From the NCBI GenBank assembly GCA_018650465.1, contig JABIFY010000147.1, positions 1-57,745 on the forward strand: 57,745 nt of DNA, given 5' to 3'. Made by a program: the position numbers and the translations under genes. Positions 18,472 through 26,755 of the stretch are shown piece after piece (the stretch's first letter is position 1; every line of letters begins with the position of its first letter). Source of the stretch: Alphaproteobacteria bacterium. GTDB lineage: Bacteria; Pseudomonadota; Alphaproteobacteria; UBA2966. The notes under the pieces were generated by a model. It did no database searches. It was not told where the DNA came from and saw only the letters and a program-made list of their open reading frames with translations.

Positions 18472-19772
18472 CAGATATTTCCCGTCAACAAGCTGGAACG
18501 ACTGTCAACAAATTCAGCGAAGGCATCGACCAGTCCGTCTGTATCTGCGTCAGTCATGGGCAGGGACAGGACAACCATGCCGCGCCGGGCGATATACTGG
18601 CCCGCCGCAATCAGGTCGAGCTGCAATAGTTTCAGAAGATCAGGATCATTATCTTTCACATGGATTGTCATCAGGGAACCAATGCCGGTGACATTGACCG
18701 GCACTCCGGCTTTGTCTGCAACGGCATTCAGTTGGTCCCGCAGGCGATCGCCCAGATCATTAATCCGGTTCAGCGCTTCGTCTGTCAGAACCTCGGTCAC
18801 AGCAGCCAGGCCTGCAGCCATGGTCAGCACGTTATTATTGAAAGTCCCGGCATGCATCCAGGCATCAGGGTTGCGAGGATCAAAGCGATCCATAATCTCT
18901 GCCCGACCACCAAAAGCACCAAAAGACATGCCGCCACCGAGATATTTTCCCAGCGTCGTCAGATCGGGTGCCAGCCCCAGTTTCTGTTGCAGGCCGCCCG
19001 GCGACAAGCGCGACGTCATCACTTCATCCAGAATAAACAGTGCCCCGCAGGATTGTGACTCACTTTGCAGCATTTCAAGAAATTCAATGTCCCCCGGCAC
19101 ACATCCGCCTGAACCCAGCATGGGTTCAATCAGCACGGCCGCCAGAGTGTCCTTGTGTTGGGCAATAAGGGCGCGTGCCTTTGCCGCATCGTTATAAGGG
19201 CAGACAATTGTATCGAACGGCAGCCCAAAGCTGGAACCACCCTTTGGGAAGGACAAACCACTGCCGTGATAAGCACCTTCAAAAACCATGATGACGTCCC
19301 GCCCGGTCCAGGCCCGGGCCGTATTTAAGGCCAGCAGGTTGGCCTCGGTGCCGGAATTACAAAATCGCACCCGTTCCAGTGACGGAAACCGATTGCATAA
19401 AGCCGCCGCAAAGGCCGCATCATGAATACCTGGTCCGCCCATGTTGATGCCATTTTGCAGTTTCTTTTCCAGGGCCGCTTTTACAATGGCATTGGAATGA
19501 CCCAACAGCCCGCAGGTATATTCACCCAGAAAATCAAGGTAAGCATGCCCGTCAGCATCATGAACGACAGCGTCTTCGCCGCGCACAAGGGTCAGGGGGA
19601 ATGGGTCAAAATACAGAACCGTGCGGGTATTTCCGCCTGGCATGGCGGTACAGGCTTCCTGCCACGCAGACCGGCTTTCAGGATTGGCAGCGATGAAGCC
19701 ATCTTCGGCTTCGCGTACTGCATCCTGAAGGCTGATGTTGGCCCTGATGTTGTGGGGCGCGGGCAGGCTCAT
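18471..19772 (-). CDS. Class III PLP-dependent aminotransferase, glutamate-1-semialdehyde aminomutase-like
   Basis: Protein of 433 residues, normal for class III. Visible elements are MPGGNTRT near the start, FCNSGTEANLLALNTARAWTG (phosphate-binding loop), VFEGAYHGSG, FILDEVMTSR with the PLP-ring Asp, and LTTLGKYLGGGMSFGAFGG with the Schiff-base Lys. The pattern is closer to the HemL-like subgroup than to diaminobutyrate aminotransferase (DoeD), and the gene is away from the ectoine-like operon, so haem synthesis or ectoine use are not implied. A catabolic amino-group transfer on the TRAP-imported compound is the best guess. Confidence 0.85.
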   Translation of the reverse strand: MSLPAPHNIRANISLQDAVREAEDGFIAANPESRSAWQEACTAMPGGNTRTVLYFDPFPLTLVRGEDAVVHDADGHAYLDFLGEYTCGLLGHSNAIVKAALEKKLQNGINMGGPGIHDAAFAAALCNRFPSLERVRFCNSGTEANLLALNTARAWTGRDVIMVFEGAYHGSGLSFPKGGSSFGLPFDTIVCPYNDAAKARALIAQHKDTLAAVLIEPMLGSGGCVPGDIEFLEMLQSESQSCGALFILDEVMTSRLSPGGLQQKLGLAPDLTTLGKYLGGGMSFGAFGGRAEIMDRFDPRNPDAWMHAGTFNNNVLTMAAGLAAVTEVLTDEALNRINDLGDRLRDQLNAVADKAGVPVNVTGIGSLMTIHVKDNDPDLLKLLQLDLIAAGQYIARRGMVVLSLPMTDADTDGLVDAFAEFVDSRSSLLTGNI

Positions 19773-20899
19773 CAGGCAAATCTCTCCGGTGAGAGTTCCG
19801 CTTTTGAGGCCCCCAGATCGACCAGGTCAGACGGGATTTCTTCACCGGAGGCCAGGGCTGCCGACGTCCGGCCCATTCCTGGTGCCGTCTGAATGCCATA
19901 GCCACCCTGCCCGGCCAGCCAGAAAAACCCTTCTGCTTCCGGATCAAAACCCACAACCGGTGTTTTATCGGCAACAAAAGACCGCAATCCGGCCCAGCTT
20001 CGGGTGATGCGTTTGATCTCCAGCGTTGTCGCCTGTTGCAAACGATCCACGGCAATGGCGATATCCAGCTCTTCCGGCTGCACATCGCAGGGGTCCATGG
20101 GTGTTTCGTCGGCGGGCGAGCCCATCATGGCACCGCTTTCCGGGCGGCAATAGAATTCTTCGTCTACATCAACAAAGGCTGGCCAGTCGCTGAAACTGAT
20201 ATCTGTCGGGCCGTCAAAAATGATCGCCGTGCGACGCTTGGGCACCAGGCCGACGCGCTTTGCACCGGCCAGGTCAGCCACTTGATCGCACCAGGCACCA
20301 GCGGCATTGATCACGACCTTGCTCTTATATGTTTCGCCGCCAGCCGTTACCTGCCAGTCGCCGTTTTCACGGTTCAAACTTTCCACTTTGGCACTTGTGA
20401 CCTGTTCCGTGCCATTGGCACGGCTGCCGCGCAAAAAACCCTGATGAATGGCATTTACGTCCATGTCCATGGATTCGATATCAAGCAACCCTCCGGCCAC
20501 ATAGTCTTCGCGGATCACAGGCACCAGTTCACGCACCTGGGCCACGTCCAGTTTCTGAACCGTTTTCAGAACACTGGACACATCGTCATAGACGTCATTC
20601 ATGGTCTGCATCTGTTCGTTGCGGGCGATGAACAAAGCGCCGCGCGGTGTCAGCAAGGGTGCTTCACAAAAACCTGCCGGGGGTTCAAAAAAGAAGGGTT
20701 GGCCGCCGATGGACAAGGCCCTGATTTGAGCATTGCCGTAGGACGGCGCAAACAGGGCTGCTGAGCGACCTGTCGTGTGATAGCCGGGCTGGGATTCCAT
20801 TTCCAGCAGCAGCACACTGCCCTTGCCTGAGAGAAAATACGCGCAAGAGGCACCGGCCATGCCGCCACCGATAATAATGAAGTCAAAATTTTTGGACAC
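19772..20899 (-). CDS. FAD-dependent oxidoreductase (DAO/sarcosine oxidase family)
   Basis: Protein of 375 residues opening with the dinucleotide-binding motif FIIIGGGMAGASCAYFLS and a ribityl-binding GRSAALFAPSYG. The C-terminal FAD motif includes WLAGQGGYGIQTAPGMG. The DAO family oxidises secondary or primary amines and amino acids (glycine, sarcosine, D-amino acids). I read GTG at 20899 as the start. It is the first gene of the operon with aminotransferase, TRAP transporter and MlrC, so it probably acts on the same imported amine. It faces a divergent XRE-cupin regulator. Confidence 0.87.
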   Translation of the reverse strand: MSKNFDFIIIGGGMAGASCAYFLSGKGSVLLLEMESQPGYHTTGRSAALFAPSYGNAQIRALSIGGQPFFFEPPAGFCEAPLLTPRGALFIARNEQMQTMNDVYDDVSSVLKTVQKLDVAQVRELVPVIREDYVAGGLLDIESMDMDVNAIHQGFLRGSRANGTEQVTSAKVESLNRENGDWQVTAGGETYKSKVVINAAGAWCDQVADLAGAKRVGLVPKRRTAIIFDGPTDISFSDWPAFVDVDEEFYCRPESGAMMGSPADETPMDPCDVQPEELDIAIAVDRLQQATTLEIKRITRSWAGLRSFVADKTPVVGFDPEAEGFFWLAGQGGYGIQTAPGMGRTSAALASGEEIPSDLVDLGASKAELSPERFA

Positions 20900-20995
20900 G
20901 TTGTACCCGCCACTTTCGTGGCGATCTCCTGATATAATGACTGAAAGCAGGGGCCGGGAAACAAGGCCCTTGCAGGAATGTCTCAGACAGCATAG

Positions 20996-21039
20996 TTTTC
21001 CTATAAGAAAAATGTCAACAAAATTTTCTTATCGGAAAA
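20996..21039. promoter_or_regulatory. Paired inverted 16-bp operator-like sites upstream of the XRE-cupin gene
   Basis: TTTTCCTATAAGAAAA at 20996-21011 and TTTTCTTATCGGAAAA at 21024-21039 are reverse complements at 15 of 16 positions, with centres 28 bases apart. They lie just upstream of the regulator ATG at 21046 and within reach of the divergent oxidoreductase promoter, as expected for an autoregulated operator. Which protein binds is inferred from position only. Confidence 0.55.
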
Positions 21040-21045
21040 TTATTA

Positions 21046-21666
21046 ATGCCCTTAAGCCTGCAAGCAAAAGAAACAACTGACGATAGCCTGCCTCTGGATC
21101 GGGTCACGTTGGGGCAGCGTTTGCGCCAGATCAGGAAAGAAAACGGCTGGACCCTGGCCGAAGTCGCCAAACGCTCCAGTCTCGCTACATCGACCGTCTC
21201 CAAGGTGGAGCGCGGCTTGATGAGCCTGACCTATGACCGCTTCATGCAATTGGCGGATGGTTTGGGCGTAGATGTCAGTGAACTGTTCACACCGGCTGGT
21301 GAAAGCTTCGCACCGCAATCTTTTGCCGTGACCCGCGACGGTGAAGCCGGACATCATGAAACCAACCTTTATGTCTATGACATGCTGGAATCGGAGCTGT
21401 TGAATAAACAGATGGTGCCCATGACCGGGATCATCCGGGCCCACGATGTGCAGGACTTTTCCGAGTTCGTCAAACATCCCGGCGAAGAATTTCTTATGGT
21501 GCTGGACGGCGAGCTTGAAGTTCACATCGAGGGCCGCGAGCCCGTACATCTGTCTGTGCATGACAGCATCTATTTCGACAGCAACATGGGACACCTTTAT
21601 GTCTCGGCAGGCAAAAAAGACGCAAAAATCGTTGTTGTTTGCGCCACGTCCGGAGAAAAAAAGTAA
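21046..21666 (+). CDS. XRE family transcriptional regulator with C-terminal cupin
   Basis: Protein of 206 residues. The helix-turn-helix (GQRLRQIRKENGWTLAEVAK, then SSLATSTVSKVERGLMSL) spans about 20-75, and a double-stranded beta-helix cupin follows (about 120-200, with HPGEEFLMVLDGELEVHI and DSIYFDSNMGHLYVSAG). This MerR-free XRE-cupin type (PuuR-like) typically senses the substrate of a neighbouring catabolic operon. It is divergent from the oxidoreductase/aminotransferase/TRAP/MlrC operon and probably controls it. Its stop overlaps the next ATG (TAATG). Confidence 0.9.
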   Translation: MPLSLQAKETTDDSLPLDRVTLGQRLRQIRKENGWTLAEVAKRSSLATSTVSKVERGLMSLTYDRFMQLADGLGVDVSELFTPAGESFAPQSFAVTRDGEAGHHETNLYVYDMLESELLNKQMVPMTGIIRAHDVQDFSEFVKHPGEEFLMVLDGELEVHIEGREPVHLSVHDSIYFDSNMGHLYVSAGKKDAKIVVVCATSGEKK

Positions 21667-22472
21667 TGCCCACCCTGATAGAGGCCATCGACAAGTTCCG
21701 GCAAAAGACATCGACCGAACCGATTATCCTGCGTGGTCGCAAATGGAAGATGATCGACACAAAAAGCAAAGGCCCGGTATTGATCATGCTGCCAGGCACG
21801 CTGGGGAACGCCGACATTTTTTTTAACCAGATCAACAAGCTGGGCACCAAGATCCGCATCATCGCTCTGGCCTATCCCTTAATCACGGATATCGATCTGA
21901 TCTGCGGAGATATCGCCAGCTTGCTGGACCGGCTGGGCATCGAAAAAGCCAGTGTTCTGGGCTCGTCCTATGGCGGGTTCGTGGCTCAAGTTTTTGCAGA
22001 AAACCATCCAGACCGGGTGAACACATTGTTCGTTGGCAATTCCATGAATGATGTAGACATCATCCGACCGGGATTTCCCCCCATCAAAGAGCTACAGAAA
22101 ACGCCGCCCGGGGCCTTGCGCGCCCACATCGCCGGACAGATGGCCAACTGGCCTGAACCTGAAAAAATCTTTGCCCAGATCAAGGCTTTCCTGCACCGGG
22201 AACTGATGGAATATCTGCCACCGCGCGGGCCCAAAATGCGCCTGTCAGCAATTTTCCTGCGCAAGAGTACGCCGAAGCCAGCTATCCCGGACAAGCAGAT
22301 CGTGATTATCGACTGCGAAGACGACCCGCTAATTCCGGCAGTTGTGCGTAAGGATATCCGTAAGCGATACCCCAAGGCAGAACTGAACAGATTTCCCACC
22401 GGCGGGCATTTTCCTTATCTGACCAGAAGTGCGGAATATAACGAGATATTGCTTAGGCGGATTTTAGTGTGA
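21666..22472 (+). CDS. Alpha/beta hydrolase
   Basis: Protein of 268 residues. Oxyanion region LPGTLGNADIFF near residue 40, nucleophile elbow LGSSYGGFVAQVF (Ser near 100), acid in VIIDCEDDPLIP and catalytic His in PTGGHFPYLTRS. All three triad positions are present. Substrate unknown; the family includes esterases, carbon-carbon hydrolases and ACP-linked enzymes. The ATG at 21666 overlaps the stop of the XRE-cupin gene, so the two are probably co-transcribed and translationally coupled. Confidence 0.87.
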   Translation: MPTLIEAIDKFRQKTSTEPIILRGRKWKMIDTKSKGPVLIMLPGTLGNADIFFNQINKLGTKIRIIALAYPLITDIDLICGDIASLLDRLGIEKASVLGSSYGGFVAQVFAENHPDRVNTLFVGNSMNDVDIIRPGFPPIKELQKTPPGALRAHIAGQMANWPEPEKIFAQIKAFLHRELMEYLPPRGPKMRLSAIFLRKSTPKPAIPDKQIVIIDCEDDPLIPAVVRKDIRKRYPKAELNRFPTGGHFPYLTRSAEYNEILLRRILV

Positions 22473-22536
22473 TTGCGGGGGTTCGGACAAGACAACGCTT
22501 TGTCTCCAGTTTCGGCTAGCCCATCCCTATGCACGC

Positions 22537-22628
22537 CGTCATGCCGGACTTGATCCGGCATCCATGCCAACGCCTGAAGGTATGTCTAAAACCAGAAGCG
22601 TAGACCCCGCATCAAGTGCGGGGTGACG
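22537..22628. repeat. Dispersed palindromic intergenic repeat, copy 1
   Basis: The element starts CGTCATGCCGGACTTGATCC and ends TCAAGTGCGGGGTGACG. It contains two hairpins, TGCCGGA/TCCGGCA with loop CTTGA and CCCCGCA/TGCGGGG with loop TCAAG. The loops and outer ends are complementary to each other, so the whole unit is a large imperfect palindrome. A second copy is at 44928-45020. It lies between convergent genes and may also serve as a transcription terminator. Confidence 0.85.
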
Positions 22629-22673
22629 TGTAGTTTGTGGAACTGCCGGGTCCCTTCCACCAATCAACATCAA

Positions 22674-23336
22674 TCAAAGCTGCTTCAGTCCCAGGTCTTC
22701 CAGCAAGTCGATCAACATGGCGGCACTTTTTTCGCGGTGTTGTCGGTGGATGCGGCGGGCGGCGTCTGGGTCACGGCGGCGGATCGCCTCCAGAACAGCG
22801 GCATGATCGGCATTTGATCTATCAGGCCGTGGCCGTAATTTCAGCGTCAGCATACGACAGCGGTGCGACTGGTCCATAAAATTATTGACCAGCGTTTGCA
22901 TGCGCACGTTGCCGTGCAGAGAGACCAGCAAGCTGTGGAAATCTTTATCAGCCTCGGCCCAGGCAACCAGATCGTCAGCCTTCAGGGCCGCGTCCATGTC
23001 CGCAACAGCCGACGATAGTTCCTTCAACTCGGCATCAGCCAAACCCTTTTGCGCGATCTGACCGGCGGCCATGGATTCCAGCGAGGTCAGGATATCGTAA
23101 ATCTCGCGCATATCATCGACCGACACGGGCAACACCCGCATGCCGTGACGCGGGCGCACTTCCACCAAACCTTCATTTTGCAATCGCATCAGAGCTTCGC
23201 GTGTGGGCGTGCGGCTCATGCCCAGTTGCCGGGCGATCTCTTCTTCCGTTGCCTGATACCCGGCGGCAAGTTCGTTTTGAAGTATTTGTGCCTTCAACTT
23301 ACTGTAAGCGATTTCACTGCTGGATTGTTTGGCCAT
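22674..23336 (-). CDS. GntR family transcriptional regulator, FCD subfamily
   Basis: Protein of 220 residues. The winged helix covers about 8-75 (EEEIARQLGMSRTPTREALMRLQNEGLVEVRPRHGMRV) and the all-helical FCD ligand domain about 85-210, with likely metal-binding His residues in DKDFHSLL, SLHGNV and ADHAAV. FCD regulators usually repress sugar-acid, amino-acid or nucleobase catabolic genes and bind GT..AC palindromes. It closes an operon with the oxidoreductase and dehydrogenase. A GTATAC palindrome in the divergent promoter region at 25.55 kb makes autoregulation likely, and related sites recur further on. Confidence 0.9.
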   Translation of the reverse strand: MAKQSSSEIAYSKLKAQILQNELAAGYQATEEEIARQLGMSRTPTREALMRLQNEGLVEVRPRHGMRVLPVSVDDMREIYDILTSLESMAAGQIAQKGLADAELKELSSAVADMDAALKADDLVAWAEADKDFHSLLVSLHGNVRMQTLVNNFMDQSHRCRMLTLKLRPRPDRSNADHAAVLEAIRRRDPDAARRIHRQHREKSAAMLIDLLEDLGLKQL

Positions 23337-24373
23337 CAGGAAATGCCGATATCCAAACGCCGGCCCTCGCTGGCGGACTGATATACAGCTTCTTCGATCG
23401 CAAGGTTCTTGAGATAATCTTCGGCGCTGTTCATCAAGGCCGTACCGTGTAGCAAATGATCCACCACGTGCTGTTGCAAAAGCCGCACGCAGTCGCCGCC
23501 AAAGCCGGTGTTTTCCCAGGCGTAGTCAATGGCACTCTCGTCATTGCTGGCGTGGGCGCGCAAATAAATCTGCCCGTCACCATCCAGGCGTAATGTGGCT
23601 TTTGATCCATCGATCAACATTTCACCCATGGTCAGACGGCGGTTATCGGCGGCGTGGTCTGCCAGGCGATTACCGTCGAACAAACCGCGCTTACCATTGG
23701 CAAAATCAAACACAATGATGCCAGCATCCTCCCCGGCAATGACCGGGTTCAGTTTGCTCAATTGGGCATAAACAGACGTGACCTCACCAAACAAATAGCG
23801 AAAGACATCAATGAGATGGATCGCCGTTTCATGCACCAAAAACCGTTCCATCTGCTGGAAATAAGGCTGGCGTTCCAGATAGGCCTCAGGCCCCTGCCCG
23901 TCGCCTGGCCGGAGGCGAAACGACACCTGGTACAAATCCCCCAGCTGTCCACTTTCCAGCATAGTTTTGATCTGGCCGTACCAGGGCTGGAAACGAAAAT
24001 TTTCGTGAATGACAACTTTGCCAACGGATGCCTGGATATCATCGACCAATGCCCTGGCATCAGCCTGGTTCGGCGTGAAAGGTTTTTGGCAGATGACGGT
24101 CAGATCGTGCCCCAACGCCATCCGGACAAAATCCGGATGGGTTACAGGCGGGGTAATGACATCCAGAATATCCAGTTGGTTTTCCGCCAGCATCGTCGGC
24201 AAATCATCATAGACACCGGCGATTTCATAGCGGCGGGAAAATTCTTCCGCCTGGCCTCGGCTTCTGTTGTAAACAGCGACCAGTTCAACGTCTTCCATGC
24301 TGGACCAGGCGTCATAATGGAACTGACTGAAATAGCCGGTCCCCGCCGTGGCCACCCGAAGTTTACGGCTCAT
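23336..24373 (-). CDS. Gfo/Idh/MocA family oxidoreductase
   Basis: Protein of 345 residues with an N-terminal NAD(P)-binding Rossmann motif (RVATAGTGYFSQFHYDAW), the characteristic QKPFT segment with the cofactor-site Lys (ICQKPFTPNQADA) and a C-terminal alpha/beta domain with ERFLVHETAIHLID. The family oxidises or reduces sugars, inositols and related polyols. The substrate is unknown. It overlaps the dehydrogenase gene by four bases and the GntR gene by one, so all three are one transcript. Confidence 0.87.
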   Translation of the reverse strand: MSRKLRVATAGTGYFSQFHYDAWSSMEDVELVAVYNRSRGQAEEFSRRYEIAGVYDDLPTMLAENQLDILDVITPPVTHPDFVRMALGHDLTVICQKPFTPNQADARALVDDIQASVGKVVIHENFRFQPWYGQIKTMLESGQLGDLYQVSFRLRPGDGQGPEAYLERQPYFQQMERFLVHETAIHLIDVFRYLFGEVTSVYAQLSKLNPVIAGEDAGIIVFDFANGKRGLFDGNRLADHAADNRRLTMGEMLIDGSKATLRLDGDGQIYLRAHASNDESAIDYAWENTGFGGDCVRLLQQHVVDHLLHGTALMNSAEDYLKNLAIEEAVYQSASEGRRLDIGIS

Positions 24374-25491
24374 TCTGCGGCTGCCTGCGCTGCAAGTAAT
24401 TGCTCGATGGCCGCATAAACGGCCTTGAATATGACGTCTGTTCCGGCATCACCACCCAATTCATTTGGCACCAGGTCGCCGCCTTCAAAAGCGCGATCCA
24501 CGGCGGCAACGATCAGGTCTGCGGCCTGGTTACAGGCGGCATTCTCATGTTTGTCACCCAGCCAATCCAGCATCATGGCCGCCGACAGGATCATGGCCGT
24601 CGGGTTGGCTTTGCCGGTACCGACAATATCGGGGGCGGTGCCATGACACGGCTGGAAAACCGCGTGATTGTCACCAATATCTGCCGAGGGTGCCATGCCC
24701 ATACCGCCGATCAGGCCAGCGCCCAGGTCGGAGAGGATATCACCAAACATGTTTTCCGTGACCAGCACGTCAAAGGCCCAAGGGCCACGCACCATATTCA
24801 GGGCGGTGGCATCGACGTAAGCATGATCCGCACCCAGGTCCGGGTTCAGGGCAGCGCGTTCATCAAAGATGCTGCGGAAGAAGGCGAAGGAGCGAAAGAC
24901 ATTGGCTTTGTCGACACAGGTAACATTGCCCGGATGGCCCTTTTCCTTGCGCCGTCTGGCCAGGTCAAAAGAAAAATCAAACAGCTTTTCCGAGACATCG
25001 CGGGTGATGACCAGGGTATCGGTTGCGATTTGATTGTCTTCCAGTGTGCCTTTACCACGGGAGGCAAACAGGCCTTCAATGGATTCCCGGATCAGGACAA
25101 AATCGAGCGTTTTGGCACGTGGGTCGGCCAGAGGATAATTCAAGCCAGGCACTGCCCGCACGGGTCGCACACCCGCATAAAGTTCCAGATCAAAGCGCAA
25201 GTCCAGTTGTGGTGAGATTTCGGTGCCGTCGGGGTAGCGCACATCGGGCAGCCCCATGGCCCCCAACAATATGGCGTCGGCAGAGGCTGCAACAGCGCGC
25301 GAGGTATCAGGGTAGGCAACGCCGGTGTCGCGGTAATGGGCTGCCCCGGCGGGCAGGGTTTCAAAGCGCAGGGCAAAGCCACCGACTTTCGATGCCACAT
25401 GGTCCAGCAGGCCTTGGCAGGGTGCCATGACTTCGGGGCCGATGCCGTCACCAGGCAAGACGGCGATGTGGAATTCAGAAGGATTGCTCAT
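24370..25491 (-). CDS. Isocitrate/isopropylmalate dehydrogenase family protein (tartrate/D-malate dehydrogenase-like)
   Basis: Protein of 373 residues. Family motifs are LPGDGIGPEVM near the start, the substrate-binding Arg region (LELYAGVRPVRAVPG, FVLIRESIEGLF), the Lys/Asp metal site region (CVDKANVFRS, DATALNMVRGP) and the signature TENMFGDILSDLGAGLIGG. It oxidises and usually decarboxylates a 2-hydroxy acid with an adjacent carboxylate, using NAD. Context in a GntR-controlled catabolic operon rather than leucine genes argues for a tartrate- or malate-type substrate, not leucine synthesis. It is the first gene of its operon, facing the ectoine-like operon. Confidence 0.85.
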   Translation of the reverse strand: MSNPSEFHIAVLPGDGIGPEVMAPCQGLLDHVASKVGGFALRFETLPAGAAHYRDTGVAYPDTSRAVAASADAILLGAMGLPDVRYPDGTEISPQLDLRFDLELYAGVRPVRAVPGLNYPLADPRAKTLDFVLIRESIEGLFASRGKGTLEDNQIATDTLVITRDVSEKLFDFSFDLARRRKEKGHPGNVTCVDKANVFRSFAFFRSIFDERAALNPDLGADHAYVDATALNMVRGPWAFDVLVTENMFGDILSDLGAGLIGGMGMAPSADIGDNHAVFQPCHGTAPDIVGTGKANPTAMILSAAMMLDWLGDKHENAACNQAADLIVAAVDRAFEGGDLVPNELGGDAGTDVIFKAVYAAIEQLLAAQAAAE

Positions 25492-25544
25492 GTCATGCTC
25501 CGTTGAGGTTAGAGCGGCAAACTAGCCCTGGGTTTCGGATAAGT

Positions 25545-25560
25545 CAATAATGTATACGTT
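25545..25560. promoter_or_regulatory. GTATAC palindrome site 1 (dehydrogenase operon / ectoine-like operon promoter region)
   Basis: AATAATGTATACGTTA, with TAAT and GTTA arms around the GTATAC core at 25551-25556. It lies between divergent operons starting at 25491 (minus) and 25665 (plus). Its position is suitable for GntR autoregulation and control of the catabolic operon. Confidence 0.5.
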
Positions 25561-25664
25561 AATAAATTCGTTATTTTTTGTTTTCCCGCCTTGCATATGG
25601 CTGGACGAAAGCGATTTGTCCGTCCATCTTAATCGCCTTAAACGGGGGCTTGCGAAAAAATCAT

Positions 25665-26753
25665 ATGCGCTACATTTCCAATCCATTTTTTGGCCAGGGA
25701 CTGCCATCAGAAGACGGTATGGCAACAGGCGATGTCTCGACGGATGCGGCTGCGGCCCAGGCGCTTTTCAAGCTCTGCCCGGCAGCCCATGTGACCCCTC
25801 TGGCCGACTATCCTGATCTGGCAAAAAGCCTGGGCATCGGGCATCTCTATATCAAGGACGAGCGCAAGCGCATGGGCCTGGGCAGTTTCAAATCCCTGGG
25901 CGCAGCCTACGCCATCGCCAAGACCGCCGATCAGCAAGTCAAAAGCGGCGCGGCCAGCGACTATGATACCGCGCTGAAGGGATCGACCTATGTTTGCGCC
26001 AGCGCCGGCAACCACGGCCTTTCCATGGCGGCGGGCGCAAAATTATTCGGGGCCCGCGCTGTTGTTTACCTGGCCGCCACGGTGCCCGAAGCCTTTGCCG
26101 ACCGCTTGCGGGCCAAGGGCGCTGATGTGGTCCGGGCCGGAGATAATTACGAGGCCAGCATGACCGCCGCCGTCAAGGCTGCTGCCGATGAAGGCTGGAA
26201 TTTGTTGTCAGACAGTTCCTGGGTTGGTTACAGCGACCCGGCGCGCGATGTCATGGAAGGTTATTTAATCATGGGTATGGAGGTCGCCGAACAAGTGCCC
26301 GTACCCCCCAGCCATATCTTCCTGCAAGCTGGCGTTGGCGGCCTGGCGGCGGCCTGCGCGGTTGCGGCCCGTACCTGTTGGGGACGTGACCCGGTCATCT
26401 GTGTTGTAGAGCCCGATGCCGCCCCGGCATTGCTGGCCAGTATCAACGCCGGTAAAGCAGTCGCAGCGAGTGGGCCTGCATCGAACATGGGACGCCTTGA
26501 TTGCAAGGAGCCATCACACCTGGCCCTGAAATATCTCGCCCGCGAGGCCAATACTTTCATGCTGGTCAGTGATGCCGAAGCCGTGGTAGCCGTAACAACC
26601 CTGGAAAATACTGGCATTGCCTCTACGCCGTCCGGTGTGGCCGGATTTGCCGGTCTGCAATATGCGGTCGCCAATGACATTGACCTGAAGCTTGATCAAA
26701 ATTCACGCGTTCTGGTTTATGTTTCCGAAGGTCCCGAAGATGACGGGGTCTGA
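25665..26753 (+). CDS. PLP-dependent diaminopropionate ammonia-lyase-like protein
   Basis: Protein of 362 residues, fold type II. The Schiff-base Lys lies in MGLGSFKSLGAAYA; the phosphate-side loop is CASAGNHGLSMAAGA; SNMGRLDCKEPSHLAL is typical of DpaL/YgeX. These enzymes eliminate ammonia from 2,3-diaminopropionate; hydroxyectoine operons carry a related PLP enzyme, EutB, acting on a hydroxylated diaminobutyrate. The ATG at 25665 starts where homologous sequence begins (MRYISNPFF), though the ribosome-binding site is weak. First gene of a five-gene operon; two bases separate it from the next. Confidence 0.8.
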   Translation: MRYISNPFFGQGLPSEDGMATGDVSTDAAAAQALFKLCPAAHVTPLADYPDLAKSLGIGHLYIKDERKRMGLGSFKSLGAAYAIAKTADQQVKSGAASDYDTALKGSTYVCASAGNHGLSMAAGAKLFGARAVVYLAATVPEAFADRLRAKGADVVRAGDNYEASMTAAVKAAADEGWNLLSDSSWVGYSDPARDVMEGYLIMGMEVAEQVPVPPSHIFLQAGVGGLAAACAVAARTCWGRDPVICVVEPDAAPALLASINAGKAVAASGPASNMGRLDCKEPSHLALKYLAREANTFMLVSDAEAVVAVTTLENTGIASTPSGVAGFAGLQYAVANDIDLKLDQNSRVLVYVSEGPEDDGV

Positions 26754-26755
26754 GA

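Noticed and set aside
18187-19197. Open plus-strand frame of 336 codons
   Set aside because: Antisense to the TRAP large permease and aminotransferase, both of which show full family motifs. The frame has no recognisable domain or ribosome-binding site.
18471-19772. Assignment of the class III aminotransferase as DoeD of ectoine degradation
   Set aside because: The sequence resembles the glutamate-1-semialdehyde subgroup more than diaminobutyrate aminotransferases, and the gene belongs to a separate operon with its own XRE-cupin regulator.
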